NCBI GenBank assembly: GCA_949128115.1 | Contig: OX421965.1 | Location: forward strand, 34,653,681 to 34,717,680 | Direction: 5' to 3' | DNA from: Anaspis maculata | Lineage: Eukaryota > Arthropoda > Insecta > Coleoptera > Scraptiidae | Length of the DNA: 64,000 nucleotides | The notes under the pieces: generated by a model | The model's database searches: none | What the model was told of the DNA's origin: nothing | Seen by the model: only the letters and a program-made list of their open reading frames with translations | Translations under genes and position numbers: made by a program | Part shown: one piece after another, positions 23,068 through 36,154 of the stretch | How the letters are laid out: every line of letters starts with the position of its first letter | Position numbering within the stretch: the first letter of the stretch is position 1

Positions 23068-24488
23068 AACTGCTCGTCAAAAGTTAAGCATAGACCAAGA
23101 TTTGCTGCAATTTCAAGCAAGGATTTCTTCGGGAAAAGATATCTGATTTGAAAAAAATATATATTGTGTCTGGTAGAGCTTTTCTTCAGCTACAAGACGC
23201 TTTGTTGACTTACGTCACCATCGACTTTGTCCACGATATCTAGGATGCCAAGGGTAAGAGTGTCAAAAGTGTTAATTTTTGAAGTCGTGGAACTTTTTTA
23301 GAAAAAAATCCGGATTTTTTTTCTCTTGAGTTTTAGAAAACGGATATCAATATCTTGAAATGATTGTTGACTTTTGATCGTATCTTGTTTCTTCAAAGGG
23401 TTCTTGATTTTTTTGTGAAATTTAGATTTTTTGATGCAGAATTCGCTAGAGCTGTTGCTTTTTCTTGAAAATTCACAGGAACGTACACAATTCCTGAATG
23501 GATTATACCTAAGGTGACCAGATTTGTCAGTGAAGAAATCGGAACATGTGGAGTCCGGGAAGCAGAGCCCTTCAAGATGCGCCTCAGCCAATTTTTCTTC
23601 GATATTTGGAGATATTTTCTGAAACTTAGTTTTTCTGATCATTTTTCTGCAACCTGCAAATAACAGCAGACTTCCAGGAGGGCGGATAAGTGCTGTTTCT
23701 TGCCCCCTTCTCAACCAACGGTATTCATAGTAATGCCAATAATAATAATAATGGAATGATGTTGATGAATAATGCTGTTCTGAAATAGCATGTACCGTAT
23801 GATCAAAAACTTTCTTACTCAAGGAAGGTTGTGGTCCTGGTAATTGGTAACAAAATCACCCATGATAGAACTAATTGGTTACCATGGTAATTTTGATGCA
23901 ACGTATGGTTACAAGTCTTATATTTTTATTCATGCTGGGTTCAATAAGTGTCAATGTAATGTCGCAGCATGCTTCATTGGGCATCTCCCCTGAAGAGGTC
24001 CAGAGGATAACCTCTTCTGGGGGCCCATGAGGTCAAATTTTCTCATGTATGATTCATCGAGCAATTGTGTACGTTTCTGTGGATTTTCAAGGAAAAGCAA
24101 CAGCTTTAGCAAATTATCCGCATCAAAAAATCTGAATTTCACAAAAAAAATCAAGAACTCGTTAAAGAAACAAAATACGATCAAAAGTCAAAAACCGTTT
24201 CGAGATATTGATATCCGCTTTCCACAACTCAAGAGACAAAAAATCCGGATTTTTTTCTAAAAAAGTTCCACGACTTTGAAAATTAACACTTTTGACACTC
24301 CTTTCTTTGGCATTCTGTATACCATGGACAAAATCAATGGTGCCGTGAGTCGACATAGCATCTTGCAGCTGAAGAAAAGCTCTACCAGCCACCCTAAACT
24401 TCTTTCTAATCGGATATTTTTTCCCCAAGATATCCATGCTTGAAATGGCAGCTAATTTCGCTCTATGCTCAACTTTTGACGAGCAGTT
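23068..24488. mobile_element. AACTGCTCGTC foldback element, copy 2
   Basis: Intact ends AACTGCTCGTCAAAAGTTAA (23068) and its exact inverted form ending 24488. It is 1421 bp, shorter than copy 1, because the central arm segments are missing and replaced by about 350 bp of other sequence (about 23500-23850). The 174-codon minus frame at 23298-23822 spans arm and centre and has no domain; I treat it as incidental. Confidence 0.8.
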
Positions 24489-25787
24489 TATTTGATCACG
24501 TAATGTGACGCAATAAAGTAGCCGTAATGGATCAAAAACCTCACACCAGGGGCCATTCAACATCGTAAATAACAAAAAAGCCATCATGGACCTGAGAGCC
24601 TGCACTCTGGGATTTCCAACGAGAATTTCTATCTCCGAAGACCTCGAACCAAAGCAATTAGAATAAGTACTTGAGGGACTTGAGAGAAGAGGTTACGAGA
24701 AGAGAGGCAGAAAAAAAACCTTATTATTAATCGTGGGTGTATCAAAGGCGAACCAACGATCAAAATGGAGAAAGCAAACCTCAAACGAAGACGAAACGAA
24801 ACGAAAAGACTCTTCGATCGTAAAGTTACCTGCTTCTGAGAGCAAGTTTCATGAAAAAAAGATGAAAAGGAGTTCTGGTTTGGTGGTCCGATGTTTTGGT
24901 CAGAGTCAGAGAGCTCTGTTTATTGACATAACAATGCGTTAAGAACAAACGAAGTACAGCCATTTTCTTGTCACCAGACAGCGCCCATTTTGGCGCCTTC
25001 ACCATATTTGTCTGCAGCAAATTACAATGTTTTTACCATGATTCTTTATGATCCTTTCAAGTCGGAATCGATTGGGATATAGCTCCATATATATAGTCCT
25101 GTCGTGTACAGCTCCACGAAGCTGTACACGACAGTACTTTTTTGGCCAATAAAGCAGATGGCAATGATTTGATTTCTGGTTAAGTTTCACATCAGAAACC
25201 TTGAAACACCCCTAAGCGTTAGCTCATGCGCCTGGATTGTTAGACAACCCAACATACTCCAATTCAATCAAACTTATTTGAATTAAATCATCTTTTCCGC
25301 TTTGGGGACCGCTTGGCTGGTGATCATTCAGTATCAGGACACCATCCTGTTGTGCTTCCTTCTTGTGGTTCGAAGACCGAGCTCTTGAGAGTGTTTAGAT
25401 CGACTCAACCTCCAGTTTGAACACAATAAGACGCAGAAAGTATTTGTTCTATGAAATCAGTGTATTGATTTCTACGAGTATATACATGTCAAAGTGACTA
25501 AATAAAGACTCGTTCCTTTGCCTAAACCTACCTCAACGCTGTTACTAGGAGAGTTGAGTTTTCTGAATTGTTCCCTAAAAGATGAGTTTCCCCTGATAAT
25601 TATTTCAAAGCCGCCACACATCAATATGTACTCTGACGAACACCTGATTCTACACCTTGACCAACATTCAAACTTTGTTTAGGTAGCGTGATCCGAAATT
25701 TGTATTGTGGATTCATCACATTCAACATTTATGTTAGTGGTAGGGTTGGGTCCAGTTTCTAGACACCGTGGAAGAAAAGAGTGAATT
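24489..25787. other. No supported gene; short perfect hairpin inside
   Basis: No domain is recognised in any frame. It contains the perfect hairpin described separately at 25097-25132. Confidence 0.35.
25097..25132. repeat. Perfect 15-bp hairpin
   Basis: CTGTCGTGTACAGCT, a 6-base loop CCACGA, then AGCTGTACACGACAG. The arms match perfectly. No T-run follows, and the context is not a MITE that I can delimit. Confidence 0.6.
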
Positions 25788-26294
25788 TTGCGATCGAGTA
25801 GGAAGTTTTTCTTTTCTCTTTTTTTTTCCCTCGTTTCCCAACAAGCTAAGGTCTTGGGCCGGTGCGTACGGGGCTCCTCCTATCATGAATCTCTTTTCAA
25901 AGGCTGCATCTCTTATATTTGGACTATTCTTTTTGCGTTGCTCTTTTTAAGCTATGGTTTTTTTGTTTGTTTTGGAGAGGATGTGGCTGTGCCTCTGTTG
26001 AGAACTGGACCGATTTGTCACCTTGAATTGCTCTTAAAGCTCAGAAGAATATCGCGAACGCCAGTGTCTATAGCCGGAAATGTTGAACACAATTGCACCC
26101 TTCCAAAAACTTTTAAACCAACAGTGTACGCGAAAAATTACTCAAGTCAAGGTACAAAACTTTTATGTGATGATCTTTTAGATTGCGCTCCGTACTGTTT
26201 GTGTGGAGTGAACTCCTTATTGATCAAACCTTCAAAAAGTGCTAGCCGACGAACAAATTCGAAAAGGCTTCGAAACAATTATTATTCCGTATAA
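25788..26294 (+). CDS. Open frame of 168 codons, unrecognised
   Basis: The longest non-repeat frame in this part of the window. The translation starts with an S/F-rich stretch, has a hydrophobic segment around residues 45-63 (ISYIWTILFALLFLSYGFFV) and several cysteines near the C-terminus (CDDLLDCAPYCLCG). The segment and cysteines would fit a membrane or secreted product, but I recognise no family. There is no obvious promoter or splice structure and a second frame overlaps the start. It may be a chance frame or part of a non-coding transcript. Confidence 0.2.
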   Translation: MRSSRKFFFSLFFSLVSQQAKVLGRCVRGSSYHESLFKGCISYIWTILFALLFLSYGFFVCFGEDVAVPLLRTGPICHLELLLKLRRISRTPVSIAGNVEHNCTLPKTFKPTVYAKNYSSQGTKLLCDDLLDCAPYCLCGVNSLLIKPSKSASRRTNSKRLRNNYYSV

Positions 26295-29200
26295 ATAAAT
26301 ATCAGACCCCTAATCTAACCAACTGCGAGCCCTCGCAGTTTGTTAATCAATCGTCAAATCGTCAAATGTTCGGGTAATTATACGATCAGCTTCTAATAAT
26401 CTCCATTTCACGACTAGGCAATCTTTATCAATTTCAGGTAGATGCTGCAACAAATTAATTAGTTCCGCGAGAACAAACCGGAAGTTCCCCTGGATGAAAC
26501 TCCTCTTCATGGCATTCGTCAATAATGAGAGTTCTTTTTTCACTTAATAAACCAACCAACATCTAAATTCAAATAACTGCAGTTGCACGCTTAAACAAAG
26601 TCATCAGTTTCAAGGAGGAAGGGTGGGTTTGTTATTCTAAACTGATTAATATTAACAATTGCGACTACATGGAAGGGTCCGAACCCTGGTTTAACAAGGG
26701 CGATTATATTTAGTTTCAATTATGATCCTTTTCGCGATTCTCAAAATTTAGCACAGCGTGGGATTCTAGTCTCTCCTATCTTGTCTCCTATCAGGTCTGG
26801 CTTTCTGATTACCGCGGACACAACGAATTCACCCAAAGCACCCAAGGGCTCGGATACCTTTTCAGTGAAAGATGCCCAACAAAGGATGGTGCTTGACTGT
26901 GGCTGTGCAGATGGCAGAGCAGATACCAGCACATAACGGCTAGTTCAGAATATACATTCCAACTTAGGACTAAACTGCTGGTACTACCTAGTAAGAAGTT
27001 GAAGTCTATCCTCGTGTCGACCATTACTTCCTAGGATATCAGAGAACCTCAATCGTAGGCCGTCTGCCCACTAGGTATACAAGACCAGTTCTCCTGCACT
27101 CCAAGGCGACCACTTATCGACTTCCCGCGTATCATCCCGAGCTACAGCAAAGCTGCACAGCTGAAGGAGGCCAAGACTCACCCAAAGGGGTTCAAGACTC
27201 ATCCCAACGGAGGACAGGACTCACCCGAAGGTGTTAGGTTTTGTCAATAAAGGCGGCAGATTCCCGATCCAGAGTTGGTAGGTCAAAATAGAATTTTCAG
27301 AAGTTAACAGCCAGTATGTGAATCGGGTAAAAAGTTCTCGGTTACTTCTTACAGAGCTGTGTGCTTGTGCTCTGTCCGTTCATAACCGAATCCTTAGTCC
27401 CTAATCATCCTCGAATGAGGCGGCACGGCCTCATAACCCGTTAGCGGTAGAAAGAAAATTGGTTGGACTTTGGATTTGTCTTGGAATAGAACATTTTCAA
27501 TGTAAGTATTGGATTTTGAAGCTTCTAATAGGCCATATAGACTTTCACAAACACAAAAACATCACAACACGGGCACAGAACAAAATTGAGCCACTACAGT
27601 AAGAAGAGAATAATGAAGAAGAACTATTCAAATCACTGTTGAGTTGACAATTTAAGAGCCGTTCGAATGCGCGCCAACAGGAAATGTATAGTGTATGGTA
27701 TAAACATTGCCAAAACCTAACAGTTTGGGTAAAATTTAAAAGGTCTATTGGAAACGTGTATTATAAATAAATAAATAAATAAGGTTTATTTCCAAACAGG
27801 CGTTGCTCATATTGAGATGACCAAAATTTCGAAGACTTCCCAAAAGGATGTACGAAAACATCTTGGAATTCATTTGATAGTATAAAAGAAACAAAGTAAC
27901 AAACACTGCGAGAGTCGAACGCGAGAACAACAACGCAACGAATCAATAAGATTGTCGATTGTGGATCAATAGAACGAACCGAACGCAGTACCTATAGTGA
28001 ACAGTTTGATGTTACAGTTGACGGCCTAATTATTAGGTAAAGAACCCAGAGCAAATTCATTACATACTTAACCCAAGTATTCATGTCCAGCAGCTGTTGA
28101 ACAACTTAATTATTGAAGTAGTATTTTTACAGCCGTGCTACCCCTTTTCGAGTTATTGTAATGTCATCCTTCAATTTTAGATGCTTGCTGCTGGGAATTA
28201 ATTTCGTGGAGGGTGTCAGGTACACCAACATGAAAAAACCATTATCCATATTGAGGCTCAGGCCCATTCTATTCACGAAGCATGATGACCTGTCCATTTA
28301 TTTGCAGACCGACGCAACCCTACAAATGCATACGCTATTAACGGGCAGAGGGTGCATGAGCTAGCTTTAATTATTCTGATTATATACCTGGCACTGGGAG
28401 TCATTAAAAATTTGCCATAGTCCGAAGCCACCACTCGCTATGATGTAGAATAATAATGATTGATAATTTCACTGAAAATTGATAGTGATGACCAAGCCTG
28501 CGAAACGGTTTTTAATTAACAGGGACCGGTTTAAATTAACCTAATTACATATTTACTCAGCTGCATTTTGTGCAGGCACTTGTCATTTCGTATGCATTGC
28601 ACAAACAACACAACAATTTTAGCAACATTTTTATTTGACACAAATACGAGCAATGGCTATACACAGCGGAGGTAGGTACACTCTCGGAAGTGTGATTAAA
28701 TCCTGTTTCATCAACAGTGGCTCAGGCTAGGTATATCAACAATAACTCCATAAGGCTTCTGCGAGCTGAGACGTTTTCACGTTTCAATAATTGATTCTTC
28801 AACATGACATAATATAATAATAATAGGTGAATACCTCACTGAATACAACGAGGAATACAAGAAAACTTGTGTTGCACATTGTATGCTAAATATGTGCATT
28901 TTGTCAACAACAACAACAGCAGCAGCAAACGATCTGCTTTGTAGCATTTCGCACCATACACGCGCCCAGCCACCCACCACACGCAATTTATTCCGAGTCA
29001 TGCATCCTTTCTGCCGCAAATAAGCTGGTGTTATTTATCAAAAGAAGCGAACTTTTGCTTCTTCTTTGAGGGATGTTAAACTTCCAGCGGCTGGCGCAAA
29101 AGGCACTTATACCGCGACTTCATAGAATTTCAGCTAACTGGTAATAAATCAACAGTAAGTTTGCTTTCGACAGCAGTTGTGCTGTTAGGTTTACCGCTGC

Positions 29201-29725
29201 ATAAATTAATAATTCCTCGGGGCGGTCGTGCAAGACGTGTTCTGATACAAACACACACAAACCAACTATGCACCTACACCCTACATTTATATTGAACTCC
29301 CAACGCCAAATTGCGGCTTTTATGTAAAAAACTCTCTCATAAGTCTCACTAATAAGTGATTTTGCCTAATAATCAATTTGAAATTATTGTTACGAGCGGC
29401 GATTCGCGTGCATTCTAGAGCACACCTGATCTTTCTAAAATTCTAGGCGGTTCCCATCAGGTTGCTGTGTACAAGTGCGAAGCTCTGGACATTGGCAGAA
29501 TATACGCAATGTATTGGCAATTGAAATTACATGGGAGACTTCAACAGCCGATTAGAAAACATCAGCCGAAATGGCGGAGGTGCTGCCGTTCCGGAACACG
29601 GGGCAAGTGAAAGGTAATTCTATCCGGCATTTTTCAGGAGTCACCTAGAAACCGTATGCCAGTTTATTATGGAATTTGCTGGAGGATTGGTGGAAACTTC
29701 AAGAACACTAGTCGGAGGTATATAC
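26295..29725. other. No supported gene
   Basis: The 26343-26543 minus frame (66 codons, ending EADRIITRTFDDLTID) has plausible composition but no family I recognise. At 27170-27237 there is an imperfect 22-base tandem ('caagactcacccaaagg'-type, about 3 copies). (TAAA)-type repeats lie near 27765-27782. Nothing else is supported. Confidence 0.35.
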
Positions 29726-30434
29726 GAGCCCTAACCACTAAATGTGACACTGACATTATCGGACACTGAAAATTATATCGTCAATATTGAATAGAAACAG
29801 TTATGCTTGAAACATAATCAAATCCTAAATCTCAAATCTCGAGTCTTCATTCCCTAAGCGGCATTTTCCAAAATATCTGTTTCCGGTGTGAATGTTAACC
29901 CGTTCAAGAAAACCGCATTTCCAAACTTTTTTTGTGGAGGGGGGGGAGGGTAGATAAGTTCAGATATCATAATATTGTAGAACGTATTTTCCTTGGTGTA
30001 TCTTGAATATTTGCTTCAAATCGGTCAAAGTGTCTTGAAGTTACAGCTCTTCAAATCTGCCAAAAATTAACTGTTTGCGGACTTACATTTTGTTGGAAAG
30101 TTTGAAAAATCGGTCATTTCTGGTACTTTTGAATGGCTGTAGCTTGAAGACAGTTTGGCCGATTTGAACCAAATTTCCAGGATACACCAAGAAAAATACG
30201 TTCTACAATACAATGTCTGAACTTATCTACCCCTACCATAAAAAAGTTTGAAAATGTGTTTTTTCTTGAACCGGGTAAAATTTACCCTGAAAACAAATAT
30301 TTTGGGGAATGTCGCTTGAGGATAGAAAGATTTGAGATTAGAGGTCAAGAATTTGACATTGCTTCAAGCATAACTGTTTCATTCAATATTGATGATATAA
30401 TTCTTAATGTCCTAAAATTCAGTGAGTAGGGCTC
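29726..30434. mobile_element. Foldback element (GAGCCCTAACCACT ends)
   Basis: The left end GAGCCCTAACCACT mirrors the right end AGTGAGTAGGGCTC (imperfect). Inside, 'cagttatgcttgaa' mirrors 'ttcaagcataactg', and 'caaactttttt' mirrors 'aaaaaagtttg'. The centre is near 30080, with arms of about 350 bp. No coding capacity. Confidence 0.75.
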
Positions 30435-30459
30435 AAATAAGCACCATGGATCGCTCACA

Positions 30460-30605
30460 GATCAGCATTCAATTCGGAGCGATAGCGAGCAGATAGAAAG
30501 CGAGTAGTAATCAGCGATATTCCCAAGCAGTGATTGTTGGCGTGTATTTATTATAATACGCAGTAATAAACAGTGTGTATTGTGAAACGATCGTCTCAAT
30601 TATGA
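30460..30605 (+). repeat. Dispersed repeat, copy 2
   Basis: Same repeat as 2073-2213, same orientation, with the TTGTTGGCGTGTATTTATT and ACGATCGTCTCAATTAT blocks conserved. It starts about 26 bp after a foldback element ends. Confidence 0.5.
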
Positions 30606-30955
30606 ACAAAGCTAAACGTGGAATCCGTATCATTATTCTAGTTTGCTTTTTTGTGAAGACAAACTTGGACATATTGATTTTTGTCTGTGAGAAAAAAAAG
30701 GTGCATGTTTCATTGATTTTGAATCTCAACTTGATCAGATGGAAAAAGTAGAATAACAAGATGGATGCAATAATAAGTGACAATAAACAAAAAAAGATCA
30801 TAGTTAATGAATAGATATTAAAACGCAAACTTGAACACACTATCGATAATATTACTATTCATTAGATTGAATAAGTAGTATCCAGATGGAATAAAAAATT
30901 GAAGGTAGTGGAAACGATAGATATATTACTAGCAAAACTTTTTTGTGACCCAGAC

Positions 30956-31967
30956 AATAGGGTATGTGCTTGTGTCAAATTTTAATGGTTTTATGTCTTT
31001 GTTATGAGCAAGTGAAAATTGAAATGTAGCTTGTGCAACATTTCTCGATGATACATTGGATAATTGATGAGAAAAGTGAAATTAAAAATTAAATTATTTT
31101 AAATCAATGTCACGTGTCCTAAAACGCGCCACGATTGGGTGTGACGTCAATCTTCATATCTGTCATTTCTCATCTGTCACCGGAGATGTCACGTAGCCCG
31201 TAGCGTGTGACGGAGCGTGTCGGTGTTTTCAATTTCACCTGAAAATAAAATGTGATCCAGGTTTCTCGAGAGCGAATAGCAGTACGCTGCCTCAAATGGA
31301 CGCTGTAATGGTTGGGCAGATTTTTTTCACGTGATAATAAAACTGTAGGCACTGAAATACGGTAGTCTAAAATCTTACCACTAACTTCACTTTCAATAAC
31401 ATAACCTCAAATCTCAAATTGTGTTTTAATATCATTTATCGATTATATAACACATATGATACTTGATATAATTAAAGGTACCTACCAAGCTCATATACCT
31501 ACATCAAAATGGTTTTTACAAAAATAGATGGACGACTCCGAAGATAATCCATTTGGATCCCTTCTTGCAAGTTCCAGCCACTTCCTTCTCATGTGTTCTT
31601 TTTTGGGTACCACCAGGTACCACAATGAAAAGTTAAAGTGGGAAACTTCTTCCCGTGTTTTTGCAAAGAGGCACCACACCAGTGATATGATTTTCCACTC
31701 ATTGCTCTCCAAACAGAACAGCGTCCTTGCGAACATGCGATGGTTTGTTTACATTCGCGAATGACACTTGACAGTTTATGAACTGTGACGTCACAATGGC
31801 CGTTGACTTTCATAAAGCGTTTGGGCGCCAAATATTTTAGCGAAATAAAAAATATTTTTTTTACGTAAAATAAACATGCTTTGATCCAAGTAAATACCAC
31901 TTTCAGTGAAAACCAAGCACATAGAAATTATTTAGACCAAAATTGAAAAACCGTCACATACCCTATT
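30956..31967 (-). mobile_element. TIR element carrying a THAP-domain remnant
   Basis: AATAGGGTATGTG at 30956-30968 is the exact inverted repeat of CACATACCCTATT at 31955-31967, enclosing 1012 bp. The interior holds a minus-strand THAP DNA-binding domain remnant but no transposase catalytic region, so it is non-autonomous or internally deleted. I found no clear target duplication. THAP domains are known at the N-terminus of P-element-type transposases and their relatives, which fits a DNA transposon origin. Confidence 0.65.
31491..31710 (-). pseudogene. THAP domain remnant (frameshifted)
   Basis: One minus frame reads VPKKEHMRRKWLELARRD and, after a short gap, SIYFCKNHFDV. This is the second half of a THAP zinc-finger: conserved Pro, Trp, and the C-x2-H-F. 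Upstream in another frame SYHWCGAS and GKKFP match the first half, so an indel separates the two. THAP domains bind DNA via a C2CH zinc site. The frame stops two residues after HFDV, so only the DNA-binding module remains. Downstream sequence to 30956 shows no catalytic domain. Confidence 0.7.
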
Positions 31968-34900
31968 ATTGCAGTAGCCTGAAAGATCTTGGTGCGAACG
32001 CGATAGGTGTCTCAGTTTCAGACCCATCTGAGGTGACATGAGAATCAACAGTCCCTAGCCCCCTTGCAGATGCATTCGTAGCCAAGGTCAAAGGTAACAT
32101 TCCGCCAGAGGGCATGAGAACCCTTGTACTTGTGGTATTCTTTCTTTGTTTTGTTTGTACGTTGGTGCCTGAAGTAGGTCGTTGAAGGAACGTTGGTAGC
32201 GTTCGCCGATAGAAGAAGGAGATGGCGCTGGTCGCGCGGAAGCCACTAGAGAAAACAGCTGTTGTGACAGACACGTCAATTCCAGTGCGCTGCGGTGTGC
32301 GTTGTTTTTACGAATTGAAGGTTGGTTTTTCACTGATTATTGTATGATTATTTTGGCTTCCACCATCCACTAAATCATGCATGGTTTTTCGATACAGATT
32401 TTGTCCGCATAATTATTGTACCTAACGCGAAATTCCGACCGAGTTGCGGGCCTATTGTTTTCGTTTTGAACGCGCTTACGTAACTTGCAATTCTTTCCTC
32501 TTTTGTAAGGTGCTTCGCACTGCTTTGAATTTTGTGTAATTTATCTACATACTCCCGAATGATCTCAATCTTGATAGCAAATTCCGTAAATCTAGTGGAT
32601 GTGCATTTTGCGCACTTGTGACGCTGTCCCGGAACTACACTTTGTTTTCGGGCATATTTCGAGGTTTCATATTTCTTACGCCGCTTCAAAGCGGCTTTTC
32701 CATGGACTAACGCTGATGTTGATGTATTGCAAGAACGTTTCCTTAGGTGTTGACGGAATTTGAATAACACAAAAAGTGGTGAGTCATTTTCATTTAATTT
32801 TGTGACAGCCGAGAATTCAAGACTGTGCAGAGGACCGAGAGGGCGCATACAACAATGTAGTTCGGGACCAGCAATAAGTATTCAAGGTTCATTGTGAACG
32901 TATACAAGTTATGTAACAAACAAAAAGACGACAAGAAGAAACTCTGCCATGCCAAATCAGCCGCTCAGGAGAAAATAGTGCTTTTTATGATTCATTCACA
33001 TTTCAAGGTGGGGTTATACATGAAAGTATTGGAAGGAAAAAAGACTTGCACGCTTCTCCATGTGCGGGGGGGTCCACCTGTTTGTATGAATCTGCCTTGT
33101 CAAATTTACTAACCTTTAATTCCCTTTTTCCCTTTTATTTGGGGAGGGAGGATCATGTTATCTCTTTTTTTAAATGTTCAACGTGATCCCTTGCTGTTCC
33201 TACTTATGATGCAGTTCTGTAAAAAGTGGCATTCTGTAGACACTCTGTTATGGAAGAAACTCTGTTGGCTATTGGTTTGCCTAGTGTAACTGAGCGTTTG
33301 TGAGATGATGTTTTTCTGGAGAATCGCAACATTAGTTTCCAATCCTTTTGCCGCTGCTACAGGCTTGGGTCTGTTTTGTTTTATGGCCTGTTCTGATAAA
33401 CATATTCAGTAGTATCACGGAATCTCCTCACCAGGAATGCGTACGTTCAATGTTGGGGCTCGAATGAAGTATGAAAGCGGTATAAGTGCCCAATGACTGT
33501 GATTGGTATTCTCATTCCTCGATCATACCGACAATGTTTGTTCACAAGCTCAAAACTGTAAATGTCACTTATCTTGCATTCAACGAAAATAAGTGTTAAC
33601 CTTCGGAAACGAATGTAGACACACATAATTTTGAAGGAGTTTGATACTTGGTCTAACTTCTTTCGCGTTTACCCTGTTTGTTCAGTACCTTGGACGGACT
33701 GTCCGGCATTCTCACCGGCAGGCAACCGAGTGGGTTGATTTCACGTGCGTACTCCATCAAAAATAGGCTTCTTGAGTATTCCTTGTCCATCCCATCAGGA
33801 TTTAACGAAAGTATCTCTGACTCCGAATGTATCTCTTTGATTCACGTTGTGGGGTTCCAATTTCAAATAAGACAACAAGAGAGGACCTCTGAGTCGGACC
33901 TAGTCGCACCTTTGCCTGTACTGTACTAATTCTTCTTCTGTTTTGTATGTATGTATCTGTGGGGTTTGTGATGGGTAACCGCTGGGGTATTTTGAGCGAA
34001 TGCGTTATGGATAGTTCTTCCTTCTGGTTGCTTATCAAGAGAATGAGCAAACCCGAGTTTATTTCTTCACTTTTCATTTGTATTATTCTTGACTTCTCCA
34101 TTTATTTACTCATCATTTGTTACTTGTTCATTGATCATCTCTTCATTGTTCATTTACATATCCATCAAATTGACTGCTTTTGTTTGTGAAGTGTAAAATT
34201 AATTGCTGAGCGTAAAGTTCTCGCCAAAGCGTAAGCGAGCAAGTCTCCTTTTGTTATTACGTGAATAACTTGTGAACTAAACGAACGTTAAAAGAGGTTT
34301 GAGGATCAATTCACGATGATTCGAATAATGCATTACTGGAGTGACTTCTCTGTCATTCCATCATGACTCATTGACACTTGACTTTTGTTCAGAGAAGAGG
34401 GATTTTCAAGCACTCAATCCGGTAATACGCAGGGGTTTCTTTGACGTGTTCTTTCCATGTGTGCCTGTCAGCGAATACGTCACTTTTCCTTTGCGATTAA
34501 ATTGACAGTTTGACATGCTTTATAATTTCTTGTTTTGTTTTGCCAATCTGATTTTGTGTTTGATTTATTGTTGGAAATTCCTGCATTGTTCAAATAATTT
34601 GTAATGATTATTCTTGTTTCTTTCGTGTATGTGTTTTGTTGTTCTTTATCCATATTGTGTCATTTTTTCACTGTTAGTTTATTATTGTGAGGTGTTTTGA
34701 GAAAAGAAACGAATTCATTTAAAACTTTGCTCATGACTTTTAATAAAAGTTCATTTTACTTGTTTCATTCGCGTTCCATTTAAGGATTCAACCTCATCCC
34801 CAAGGGCACATTCTCATCTAGAGTAAGACACTTACACAACGTAGGAAAGAGGTAAACAACGTTGAGAAGGGAATGGGCGACGACGATTACAGCCAAACGT

Positions 34901-35390
34901 CGAGAAAAGGGTTACACTACATGCTTCATGCGTCTTTTTCCATTTGTTTGTATGTATATATATAAAATTCTTCTTTTGGGTTTTAAGGCAGGATGGTAAA
35001 AAACAGTGAAATTGTATCTTTAATTTCATATAGAAAGAAATTGAAGGACAGAGAATATACAACATTTGTTTGTATGATTTTCCGCAATCATCGTTCCATC
35101 GTAGCCCGCGTCTTTCTTTAAAAGGTGAGTGCTATTTTGCAGAGAGATCTCGAGAGAGACCTAATAAGAAGTGACGCTGACGCTACCAGTGAAGGATCAG
35201 CGCTTGCGGTTGTGACTCAGCGTCAGCTCCCATTCGTTCCTAGCCGCACCCTTGGTTAGCATTTCCCAAGTTAGCCGTCATTTTTCAGCAAAGTAACTCT
35301 TGTTTTCAACGTGACTCATTTTGCGACTTATACCTACGGGAAGAAATCAACTGGAACCAACCAAGGATCAAACTATCAGAAGAAGTACAT
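31968..35390. other. No supported gene
   Basis: A 157-codon minus frame at 32375-32848 has basic composition and a CAKC motif but no family I recognise. 31966-32333 minus has two overlapping frames of no known domain. 33100-34800 is T-rich with short hydrophobic frames. I see no RNA gene or clear repeat. Confidence 0.3.
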
Positions 35391-35778
35391 TTTTTATTTC
35401 GTATAACAATACAAGAATAATGATTAAGTAGGTATGTATAGTGCTTAAAAAACTCATAATTCAATGTCCAGATGTCTTAAATATTGGACTGCCTCAGGAG
35501 TAGCTGTATGTAGAGTGGGAAGGCCAGGGACAAATTTTCGTATAGGGCATTCGGAAATGATGTGTGATGTCGTCTGTTCGGCTGCACCGCAATCGCATGA
35601 TGGCGAGTCAAGAAAGCCCCCTTTATGCAAGTGATACGCACATTTACCGTGAGTTGTCCAGAAACGATTCAGGGATACCCATTATTTACGTCGAAGATCA
35701 AATCCTGGAAGAGTTGTGGTCGGATCGTTGACTAGTATTTATTTGTGATATGGCGCGATGTGACGGAGAAAAAGTGTC

Positions 35779-35850
35779 TGCCCTGAGCAGGATTCGAACC
35801 TGCGTCTTCCATTTGCCGGATGGGTACTCTAACCACTAAGCTATCAAGGG
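35779..35850 (-). tRNA. tRNA-Ala(GGC)-like sequence in LTR, compensated T stem
   Basis: Minus-strand cloverleaf with T arm GCAGG-TTCGAAT-CCTGC where other copies have CCGGG-TTCGAGT-CCCGG. Two base pairs changed on both sides. The acceptor CCCTTGA/TCAGGGC has 6 of 7 pairs counting one G-T. Extended by flanking TGTCT/AGACA, the stem is 11 of 12. Box B GGTTCGAATCC is perfect. Anticodon GGC, C33, TTTTT downstream. Confidence 0.65.
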
Positions 35851-36154
35851 AGACAACAGTTCCTCCGTCACATGCCTACATGAGAGCCACATACCCATAT
35901 GAGAGCCGCCACAGTACTCCCCCTCCAGAGACGTCGTTCGTCTCGTATGTCATCCGTGTTCACCGTTCTTATAAACCGTTGTTCGGTACCCCCCAGCTAG
36001 GGCGACGGATAGGACGTGGGTGGACGTAGGAAGTGAAAGTGGCGGTGCTATTCAATTGTTCGCTGTTACTTGTTTATTTAAGTAGCGTGTTGCGTGCGTG
36101 TTATTGTTGTTCGGGGTCACCATTTATGGCGCGATGTGACGGAGAAAAAGTGTC

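Noticed and set aside
23298..23822. 174-residue protein
   Set aside because: Spans foldback arm and centre; K/F-rich from A/T tracts; no domain; not preserved in copy 1.
32375..32848. Host gene or transposase C-terminus upstream of the THAP element
   Set aside because: No recognisable motif beyond one CxxC; it lies outside the TIRs of the THAP element, so it is not part of it.
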